Positions 1-5,118 of a stretch of 5,118 nucleotides of DNA are shown here, piece after piece (the first letter of the stretch is position 1; the number at the start of each line of letters is the position of its first letter). The notes below the pieces were generated by a model that had not been told where the DNA came from, made no database searches, and saw only the letters and a program-made list of their open reading frames with translations. The DNA lies in the NCBI GenBank assembly GCA_029940245.1, contig JAOZRF010000243.1, forward strand, positions 1 to 5,118. Reading direction: 5' to 3'. Made by a program: the position numbers and the translations under genes. The stretch is from Desulfobacula sp. GTDB lineage: Bacteria > Desulfobacterota > Desulfobacteria > Desulfobacterales > Desulfobacteraceae.

Positions 1-535
1 TACCGATAATATTGCCTTTTTGAACACTGCTCACAAATTCATAATCATATAGTGTTGTGGTTAACACAACAGCGGTATCTTCAGGTACAATATGATAGGA
101 GTGGACAAAATAAAATTTTGTGTCCCGTGCAATACCATTAAAAACAGGCGAATCCTTTTTCAGATTTACCCCGTTCCAGCCGATATGGGGAACGGCAAGT
201 CTGGTTCTGAAGCGCTTGACATGACCCTTGAAAACACCAAGGCTTTTATTACCTGAAAAATCTTCCTCGCTGCCCTCAAAAAGAGCCTGCATACCAAGGC
301 AGATACCCAAAAAAGGCCGGTCTTCCTTAAGATATTCCTGCAATGGATACATATAATTTTTTTCGTGAAGAATCCGGATCATATTTTCATAATTTCCCAC
401 TCCGGGAAATAACAATTTTTGGGCATCCAGAATATCAGAGGGCTTTTTAACTATTTTAATTTTCCCACCCAGTTTTTCAATGGCATTGATCACACTTCTA
501 ACATTGCCTGCCCCGTAGTCAAGTAAGGTAATCAT
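1..535 (-). CDS. hisH: Imidazole glycerol phosphate synthase, glutamine amidotransferase part (HisH), 3'-truncated by window edge
   Basis: HisH hydrolyses glutamine and passes ammonia to HisF, which makes imidazole glycerol phosphate and AICAR in histidine biosynthesis; it is cytosolic. The ATG at 535-533 opens 178 complete codons before the left edge. Visible class I amidotransferase features are the N-terminal LLDYGAGNVRSV (residues 4-15), the oxyanion-strand region LLFPGVGNYE (41-50), the nucleophile elbow GICLGMQ with Cys79, VPHIGWN (115-121) and YFVHSYH (142-148). The catalytic His/Glu pair (QFHPE in the family) would lie just past the edge, so intactness cannot be judged. AGGA at 551-548 lies 12 nt before the ATG, rather far but the only candidate. 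The wording of the N-terminus, DRPFLGICLG and VPHIGWN resembles the HisH half of fused HisH-HisF proteins of fungi and plants, so this may be the first part of a longer fused gene. It follows the larA homologue by 104 nt on the same strand. The family call is firm; fusion is inference. Confidence 0.93.
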   Translation of the reverse strand, partial: MITLLDYGAGNVRSVINAIEKLGGKIKIVKKPSDILDAQKLLFPGVGNYENMIRILHEKNYMYPLQEYLKEDRPFLGICLGMQALFEGSEEDFSGNKSLGVFKGHVKRFRTRLAVPHIGWNGVNLKKDSPVFNGIARDTKFYFVHSYHIVPEDTAVVLTTTLYDYEFVSSVQKGNIIG

Positions 536-546
536 ATTATTTTTCT

Positions 547-601
547 ATCCTTAAATAGTTGAAATCACTTTTTTATAGTATTGTTTTTTCCAATTTTCCA
601 G
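547..601 (-). promoter_or_regulatory. Candidate promoter and ribosome binding site for the hisH-like gene
   Basis: Reading on the minus strand, TATAAA (577-572) is a good -10 match. It is preceded by an 18-nt spacer and a poor -35 (CTGGAA, 601-596, three of six consensus positions). AAGGAT (552-547) is the likely Shine-Dalgarno site. The region is AT-rich, so a chance -10 is quite possible, and the gene could instead be read through from the larA homologue. No rho-independent terminator is visible between the two genes. Confidence 0.25.
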
Positions 602-625
602 GACCAGCATCCAATGAAAATAATA

Positions 626-653
626 TTATCTGGTCAATATTACCTGGTCAATA
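626..653. repeat. 14-bp imperfect tandem repeat spanning the larA-homologue stop codon
   Basis: Two adjacent 14-bp units, TTATCTGGTCAATA (626-639) and TTACCTGGTCAATA (640-653), differ at a single base. The second unit contains the TAA stop of the larA homologue (read on the minus strand at 642-640), and the last codons Leu-Leu-Thr-Arg are encoded in the repeat. The core CTGGTC also occurs inverted as GACCAG at 602-607, which would allow a 6-bp stem. The likely origin is local slippage duplication; no function is evident. Confidence 0.7.
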
Positions 654-1875
654 AACTTGCATTTTCAATGCAGGCCATATCCTTTGTAAATACCCTTACA
701 AGGGGCTGTATCGTATCTATTTTTATTTTTATAACCCCTATTTTACGACAGGTTTCATCATCCAGGGCTGTTTTTAGAAAGATATTTATCCGATTTGTTT
801 TTGCCATCATGGATAATGCCGTGCCCCCGTTGCCCTTGTAATCTGTCTTTAAAATATCAAAGGCCTTTGCAAAATCCTGATAATTAAAATAGTCCATAAA
901 GGTGTCGGATCCAATACCATCCATGCACTCTGAAAGAACGATCAGGCTGCCGTTGTCTTTTACAAACATGGCAGCGTTATTGATGGCCTTATGGGCCTGG
1001 ATAAAATTAATGTCTTTGGGAAATCCTCCACAGGAGGCAATGACAAGATCATATTGTTTGTCTGTACCGGCTTTATAAAATGAATCAAGGTGTTTGCATG
1101 CCCTTAAAAAATCATCATAGGTATTTCCAACAATGAGCTGACACACCCTTCCTTTTGAGTCAAGAATCCCTTTAATTGACACCTTTTGCGTCTCAATCAC
1201 ATCATCAATTTGTTTTAAATCATCGGCCAATGGATTGTTTTCAAGATTTCCAGGTCTGCATCCAAAACTTAATTTTTTTAAGTCGTTATCCAGAAAAAGA
1301 GAATGATTCTGATAAATATCCGGCTTATACCCCAATCCCGGGAACAGCAATTTTCTGCCGCCGCCATATCCGGCAAAATAATGATGAGAAAGGGCGCCAA
1401 AAGTAATGATCAGGTCACTTTCGAGTATATCTTTTCGAACATGAATCCTTGTGCCGTGTTCGGTTTTACCCAAATCTACAAAAAGGCTTTTATCATTGCA
1501 GTCATGATGAATAAATCTATATTGTTGATATATATCACCATAGGCATTCAGGCAGGCTTCATCGCTCTGTCTTGCATGGGTACCATAGGCGATGAAAAAT
1601 TGAATCTGCCGGTTTTGGAGTCCTTTTTGAAGCAGGACATCCAAAATCCATGGCAGGTAAGTCTTATAATCACAAAGCCTTGTTTTGTCGGCCACCACAA
1701 TGGAAACAGCCTTACAGGCAGATACATTTTTGGGCAGATGCAAAGAAAAATCATCTGCAAATTTTTTCAGGGTAATACGAAACTCAGGTTCCCGGATGCA
1801 TAAATTGTCTGAATTCTCCGGCACTTCAATCGTGTAAAAACCTTTTCCATATTTTAATTCAATATTTTTGAACAT
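640..1875 (-). CDS. LarA-family nickel-pincer racemase/epimerase homologue (DUF2088), substrate unknown
   Basis: LarA proteins interconvert stereoisomers of 2-hydroxyacids by hydride transfer with a nickel-pincer nucleotide cofactor. The ATG at 1875 (MFKNIELKYG) gives 411 residues, normal for the family. AGGGG (1884-1880) lies 4 nt before it, whereas the in-frame ATG at 1896 (418 residues) has no such site. Numbered from the 1875 start, the visible motifs are DKTR (63-66), GTH (98-100), SHH-YFAG (163-169), GGGRK (171-175, Lys175 probably tethering the cofactor), YQNH with His191 as likely nickel ligand, and GGFPKDINFIQAHK (283-296). These match, as I recall, Asp72, Arg75, His108, His174, Lys184, His200 and Lys298 of Lactobacillus plantarum LarA. 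The position of Tyr294 is Ile292 here, so lactate need not be the substrate. No larB, larC or larE cofactor genes are seen nearby. Family assignment is strong; the reaction is not known. Confidence 0.9.
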   Translation of the reverse strand: MFKNIELKYGKGFYTIEVPENSDNLCIREPEFRITLKKFADDFSLHLPKNVSACKAVSIVVADKTRLCDYKTYLPWILDVLLQKGLQNRQIQFFIAYGTHARQSDEACLNAYGDIYQQYRFIHHDCNDKSLFVDLGKTEHGTRIHVRKDILESDLIITFGALSHHYFAGYGGGRKLLFPGLGYKPDIYQNHSLFLDNDLKKLSFGCRPGNLENNPLADDLKQIDDVIETQKVSIKGILDSKGRVCQLIVGNTYDDFLRACKHLDSFYKAGTDKQYDLVIASCGGFPKDINFIQAHKAINNAAMFVKDNGSLIVLSECMDGIGSDTFMDYFNYQDFAKAFDILKTDYKGNGGTALSMMAKTNRINIFLKTALDDETCRKIGVIKIKIDTIQPLVRVFTKDMACIENASLLTR

Positions 1876-1904
1876 AAATCCCCTGTAGGTTTTCATAAAA
1901 GCAT

Positions 1905-1928
1905 ATATTTATATCTTTATATCTTTAT
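1905..1928. repeat. Three tandem 8-bp units, AT-rich
   Basis: ATATTTAT (1905-1912), ATCTTTAT (1913-1920) and ATCTTTAT (1921-1928) form an 8-bp-period array with one mismatch in the first unit. It lies just upstream of the larA homologue and encodes the C-terminal end (YKDIKI and stop) of the possible small ORF. It is probably slippage-prone low-complexity sequence. Confidence 0.55.
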
Positions 1929-2019
1929 ACCCTGAATTTTCAAGCCTTTTCATGGTATTTTTTATGACGTCAAGGATTTTTGCAACAACCTCAAAATAAA
2001 AATAGTATGGTTTATTCAT
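1909..2019 (-). CDS. Possible 36-residue small protein between asnS and the larA homologue
   Basis: The ATG at 2019-2017 begins 6 nt after the asnS TAG stop (2028-2026), and the ORF ends with TAA at 1911-1909. The product starts MNKPYYFYFEVVAKILDVIK and ends GYKDIKI. It has an aromatic N-terminus, then a potentially amphipathic basic helix, with about seven Lys/Arg against four Asp/Glu. AGAGGT (2027-2022) overlaps the asnS stop and could act as a ribosome binding site, but the GAGG core is only 3 nt from the ATG, shorter than usual. Position and overlap suggest translational coupling to asnS. I recognise no family. It lies in the same reading frame as the larA homologue, separated by the TAA and four codons from the ATG at 1896. 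It may equally be a chance ORF in the 150-nt gap between the two genes; only conservation would settle this. Confidence 0.35.
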   Translation of the reverse strand: MNKPYYFYFEVVAKILDVIKNTMKRLENSGYKDIKI

Positions 2020-2025
2020 CGACCT

Positions 2026-3405
2026 CTAAAAATCAATACTGCCCGGAGTCCTTGGAAAGGGTATGACGTCCCGGATATTATTGATCCCTGTAATCATCAT
2101 CAAAAATCGCTCAAACCCCAAACCAAATCCTGAATGAGGCGCAGAACCGAATTTTCTGGAATCCAGATACCACCAATAATCTTCCATCGGCAAATTCATC
2201 TCTTCCATTCTTTTTTCCAGCACGGATAATCGCTCTTCCCTCTGACTGCCGCCAATGAGTTCCCCGATTCGGGGTACAAGAAGATCTACTGCTGCAACAG
2301 TTTTTTCATCATCATTCATTCGCATGTAAAAGGGCTTGATTTCTTTTGGATAATCTGTGAGAAAAACTGGTTTCTTAAAATAAATTTCTGCCAGAAAGCG
2401 TTCATGTTCTGATTGCAGATCAGTTCCATACTCAACGGGAAATTCAAACTTTTGTTTGGATTTAAGCAGAATTTCAATGGCCTGGGTATAGGAGATCCTT
2501 CCAAATTCCGTGTTTAAAAGAATATCAAAAAGTTTAGGCAATGATTTATCCACAAAACTGGTAAAAAGGTTCATATCCTCATGGCATTCATTGATGGCAT
2601 GTTGGGTGAGATATTTAACCAGTTCCTCGCCATGATCCATGTTCTCTTTTAAGTCGCAGAATGCCATTTCCGGTTCCAGCATCCAGAACTCTGCTGCATG
2701 GCGGCTGGTATTGGAATTTTCCGCTCTGAATGTCGGGCCAAAGGTATAGACATCCCCGAGAGCCAGGGCAAACATTTCACCAGATAACTGGCCTGAAACC
2801 GTCAGGTTTGATTCCTGGCCAAAAAAATCCTCTTTAAAATCCATTTTGCCTTGTTTTTTAACCTTCTCAGGATCAAGGCCGGTTACCCTGAACATTTCAC
2901 CTGCACCTTCAGCATCCGAGCCTGTAATCAATGGAGCCGTCAGATATCTGAATCCTTTTTCTTTGTAGAACTTATGAATGGCAAAGGCCATCTCTGATCT
3001 GAGCCGAAAGACAGCGCCATACTTGTTTGTTCGGGGTCTTAAATGGGCAATGGTTCTTAAAAATTCATCTGAATGTCTTTTTTTCTGGAGGGGATAGGAG
3101 TCCTGTGCCATATTTATAATTTCAATCTTAGATACCTGGATTTCCCATTTCTGGCCTTTTCCCGGAGATTCAACAAGCCTTCCTTCAACAGCGATTGAGG
3201 TGCCCGTGGTAATGGTTTCTATATCTGAATAATTTTCCAGATCCTTATTGGCAATAATCTGGATATTTTTAAGGCATGACCCGTCATTAATCTCCATGAA
3301 ACAAAATTCTTTTGAATTCCGTCTGGTTCTGACCCAGCCTTTGATAATGATTTCTCCAGGGGTTTTCTCAAGTGCTAACAGTATATTGATTTTTGTTCTT
3401 TTCAT
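2026..3405 (-). CDS. asnS: Asparaginyl-tRNA synthetase (class IIb)
   Basis: It charges tRNA-Asn with asparagine in the cytosol using ATP. The protein has 459 residues, close to the 466 of E. coli AsnRS. The N-terminal OB-fold anticodon-binding domain covers about 17-100 (GWVRTRRNSK 23-32, NDGSC 40-44). The class II catalytic domain follows: the linker/motif 1 region HLRPRTN (121-127), SDAEGAGEMFRV (163-174), LTVSGQL (201-207), motif 2 FGPTFRAENSNTSRH (222-236) with EFWMLEPEMAF, IGGSQREER (384-392), and motif 3 GFGLGFER (426-433) with NIRDVIPFPRTP. GEMFRV and the AENSNTSRH context are typical of AsnRS rather than AspRS. The ATG at 3405 is preferred because AGGA (3416-3413) lies 7 nt upstream; an in-frame TTG at 3420 has no ribosome binding site. 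The gene is intact. Its presence implies direct asparaginylation of tRNA-Asn, at least as one route. Confidence 0.98.
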   Translation of the reverse strand: MKRTKINILLALEKTPGEIIIKGWVRTRRNSKEFCFMEINDGSCLKNIQIIANKDLENYSDIETITTGTSIAVEGRLVESPGKGQKWEIQVSKIEIINMAQDSYPLQKKRHSDEFLRTIAHLRPRTNKYGAVFRLRSEMAFAIHKFYKEKGFRYLTAPLITGSDAEGAGEMFRVTGLDPEKVKKQGKMDFKEDFFGQESNLTVSGQLSGEMFALALGDVYTFGPTFRAENSNTSRHAAEFWMLEPEMAFCDLKENMDHGEELVKYLTQHAINECHEDMNLFTSFVDKSLPKLFDILLNTEFGRISYTQAIEILLKSKQKFEFPVEYGTDLQSEHERFLAEIYFKKPVFLTDYPKEIKPFYMRMNDDEKTVAAVDLLVPRIGELIGGSQREERLSVLEKRMEEMNLPMEDYWWYLDSRKFGSAPHSGFGLGFERFLMMITGINNIRDVIPFPRTPGSIDF

Positions 3406-3412
3406 TGATTTA

Positions 3413-3493
3413 TCCTGCAAAAAATAATATATTAAAAAATTTGATTACAGCTAACTTAATTTAGTAAAGATTAATTTTTAGAATTTCACTATC
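3413..3493. promoter_or_regulatory. Divergent intergenic region with likely promoters for asnS and the radical SAM gene
   Basis: This very AT-rich gap separates two divergent genes, so each needs its own promoter here unless transcription starts inside the opposite gene. For asnS, TATATT (3431-3426, minus strand) has five of six -10 matches, with a 17-nt spacer to a weak TTAGCT (3454-3449). For the plus-strand gene, TTGATT (3441-3446), an 18-nt spacer and TAAAGA (3465-3470) form a weak pair. The AGGA ribosome site of asnS is at 3416-3413. The plus-strand gene has no recognisable Shine-Dalgarno sequence before its ATG. No operator, riboswitch or T-box-like structure is evident; the space is too short for a T-box leader. 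Confidence 0.35.
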
Positions 3494-5118
3494 ATGCATA
3501 AACAAATTTATCAAGATATCCTTGCACTGGTCCAGACACCGACACGATATACCGGCAATGAGATCAATGCCGTTAAAAAAGACCTGGAAAAAATAGACTT
3601 AACCTTTGCCCTGGTCTTTCCAGACCTGTATGAAATCGGAACCTCCCATTTTGGACTACAGATTCTCTATTCCATTTTAAACAACCATGAAAATATTGCG
3701 GCAGAACGATTTTTCATGCCGGCGCAAGACATGGAAGCCTGTCTTTTGGAAAAAAAAATTCCATGTTTATCCATGGAATCCCAAAGGCAGTTAAAAGACT
3801 TTGACATCATCGGAATCAGCCTGCTTTATGAGTTGAACTTTACCAATATCTTAGCCATGTTCAGCCTTTCCCAGATTCCCTTTTATTCCAGGGAACGCGA
3901 AAATGCCTTTCCCCTGATCATTGGTGGTGGACCCTGCGCTTTCAACCCGGAACCTCTGGCTGACTTTTTTGATGCCTTTGTTATCGGAGATGGTGAAGAA
4001 GCTGCCGTTCAAATTTCAAATCAGGTTATTGAATTCAAACAACAGGGGGATGGGCAGAAAAAAACCCTGTTAAAACTGCTGTCAAAAATTGACGGGGTCT
4101 ATGTGCCCGCCTTTTTTGACCCGATTTATGACAGCAATGGGATTCAAACACTATCCCCTGTATTTGAAGATTATAAAATTGTTAAAAGAGCCTTTTTACC
4201 AGCACTTACAAAAGATAATTTCCCAACATCTCCGATTCTTCCCTTTGGCAAACCCATCCATGACAGGCTGCGTCTGGAAATCGCCCGGGGGTGTTCAAGG
4301 GGATGCCGATTCTGCCAGGCCGGCATGATATACAGGCCGGTCAGAGAAAGGTCTTTGGAAGACCTGATAGAAATTGCACATACCTCTTTAAAAACCACGG
4401 GCCACTCAGACATATCGCTTTTATCTCTTTCCACAGGGGATTATTCTAACCTGCCCCAATTAATGGAACGGCTGCTTGATCTGAGCCAGGGATATTGCAA
4501 TGCCATATCCCTTCCTTCTATACGAGCAGAAAAACTGACCCCGGAACTGATGAATATTATACAAAAGGTCAGGAAAACCGGATTTACTATTGCCCCGGAG
4601 GCCGGATCTCAGCGTTTAAGAGATATTATCAATAAAAACCTGACACAAGAAAACATTACAACAACGGTGGAAAATGCATTCAGCCTTGGCTGGAAAAACA
4701 TCAAACTCTATTTTATGATGGGGCTTCCCTTTGAAACATCAGAGGACATAGAGGCCATCTGCAGCCTTTCCAAACGACTTGCATCAGCCTATGCCAAAGG
4801 GAAAACAACTATTAACGTCAGTGCAAACACCTTTATTCCCAAAGCCCATACCCCTTTTCAGCGATGCGCACAGATAACACTGGATGAGACAAAGGAAAAA
4901 CTGCAATATTTAAAAGACAATTTAAGGCACAAAAAGCTTAATCTCAAATGGCAAAACCCTGAAATGAGTCTGGTTGAAGGTGTTTGGGCCAGGGGAGACA
5001 GAAAATTATCAAAGCTTCTGAAAGCCGCTTTTGAAAAAGGGTGCCGCCTGGACGGCTGGAACGATAAGTTTGATTTTTCTTTATGGCAAAAAGCCTTTGA
5101 AAAAACCGGAATTGATCA
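3494..5118 (+). CDS. Cobalamin-binding/radical SAM protein of the TIGR03960-like family, 3'-truncated by window edge
   Basis: From the ATG at 3494, 541 codons remain open to the edge. An in-frame TAG at 3479 precludes a longer start, and no clear ribosome site precedes the ATG. The N-terminal part (about 1-250) resembles a B12-binding Rossmann-type domain: PTRYTGNEIN (16-25), VFPDLYEIGTSHFG (41-54), DIIGISLLYELN (104-115), IIGGGPCAFNPEPLADFFD (142-160) and VIGDGEE (163-169). The canonical DxHxxG cobalamin-ligand motif is not seen. The radical SAM core starts at LEIARGCSRGCRFCQAG, with cluster cysteines 267, 271 and 274 (CxxxCxxC), followed by LSLSTGDY (310-317), FTIAPEAGSQRLR (364-376) and KLYFMMGLPFET (404-415). 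Family members are, as I recall, 550-650 residues or longer by fusion to a DUF2344 domain, and often lie near DUF2344 and ribonuclease E/G genes; these would be to the right. The reaction is unknown, though the architecture is shared with tRNA-modifying and B12-dependent methylating enzymes. Family confidence is high, function none. Confidence 0.9.
   Translation, partial: MHKQIYQDILALVQTPTRYTGNEINAVKKDLEKIDLTFALVFPDLYEIGTSHFGLQILYSILNNHENIAAERFFMPAQDMEACLLEKKIPCLSMESQRQLKDFDIIGISLLYELNFTNILAMFSLSQIPFYSRERENAFPLIIGGGPCAFNPEPLADFFDAFVIGDGEEAAVQISNQVIEFKQQGDGQKKTLLKLLSKIDGVYVPAFFDPIYDSNGIQTLSPVFEDYKIVKRAFLPALTKDNFPTSPILPFGKPIHDRLRLEIARGCSRGCRFCQAGMIYRPVRERSLEDLIEIAHTSLKTTGHSDISLLSLSTGDYSNLPQLMERLLDLSQGYCNAISLPSIRAEKLTPELMNIIQKVRKTGFTIAPEAGSQRLRDIINKNLTQENITTTVENAFSLGWKNIKLYFMMGLPFETSEDIEAICSLSKRLASAYAKGKTTINVSANTFIPKAHTPFQRCAQITLDETKEKLQYLKDNLRHKKLNLKWQNPEMSLVEGVWARGDRKLSKLLKAAFEKGCRLDGWNDKFDFSLWQKAFEKTGID

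Noticed and set aside
536..639. Rho-independent terminator between the larA homologue and the hisH-like gene
   Set aside because: Only a 6-bp GACCAG/CTGGTC pairing with a 22-nt loop and no adjoining T-run on the minus strand; not a convincing terminator.
581..841. 86-codon plus-strand open frame
   Set aside because: Most of it overlaps the 3' end of the larA homologue in antisense, with no ribosome site and hydrophobic low-complexity content arising from AT-rich sequence.
1548..1760. 70-codon minus-strand frame inside the larA homologue
   Set aside because: Out-of-frame shadow; no start signal and no domain. The 62-codon frame at 2316-2504 inside asnS is rejected for the same reason.
1303..1803. 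166-codon plus-strand open frame antisense to the larA homologue
   Set aside because: It lies wholly inside a well-supported gene on the other strand and its product has no recognisable domain; the same applies to the shorter frame at 1176-1406.
3406..3420. TTG start at 3420 for asnS (464 residues)
   Set aside because: No ribosome site precedes it, while the ATG at 3405 has AGGA at a 7-nt spacing and gives the usual family N-terminus.
4089..4434. Open frames on both strands inside the radical SAM gene (4089-4328 plus, 4171-4434 minus)
   Set aside because: They are shadows of the continuous 541-codon frame that carries the CxxxCxxC motif.

Overview
The window holds four protein genes, two of them cut by the window edges, plus one possible small ORF. 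On the minus strand, in transcription order, are asnS (asparaginyl-tRNA synthetase), a possible 36-codon ORF, a larA-type nickel-pincer racemase/epimerase homologue, and the N-terminal part of a HisH-type glutamine amidotransferase that runs off the left edge. On the plus strand, divergent from asnS, is a cobalamin-binding/radical SAM protein of uncharacterised function that runs off the right edge.

The base composition is AT-rich (roughly 40% GC by eye), spacing is compact and the proteins are of ordinary bacterial type. The combination of a LarA homologue, this B12/radical SAM family, AsnRS and a lone hisH fits an anaerobic bacterium. My best guess is a Desulfobacter/Desulfobacula-like member of the Desulfobacterota. 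That placement is inference from gene content and composition, not from a marker gene.

Layout: 1-535 hisH-like (minus, partial). 536-639 is a gap with a 14-bp tandem repeat, a weak promoter candidate and the hisH ribosome binding site. 640-1875 is the larA homologue, with an alternative start at 1896. 1909-2019 is the possible small ORF, placed 6 nt after the asnS stop. 2026-3405 is asnS. 3406-3493 is a short, very AT-rich divergent intergenic region. 3494-5118 is the radical SAM gene (plus, partial).

Nothing indicates a mobile element, CRISPR array, RNA gene, toxin-antitoxin pair or defence system. The genes do not form an obvious pathway: translation (asnS), hydroxyacid isomerisation (larA homologue) and histidine biosynthesis (hisH) merely share a direction. 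I do not see a clearly new system. The points most worth a second look are the eukaryote-like HisH sequence, the LarA homologue lacking one substrate-contact tyrosine, the tiny ORF coupled to asnS, and the uncharacterised B12/radical SAM protein.
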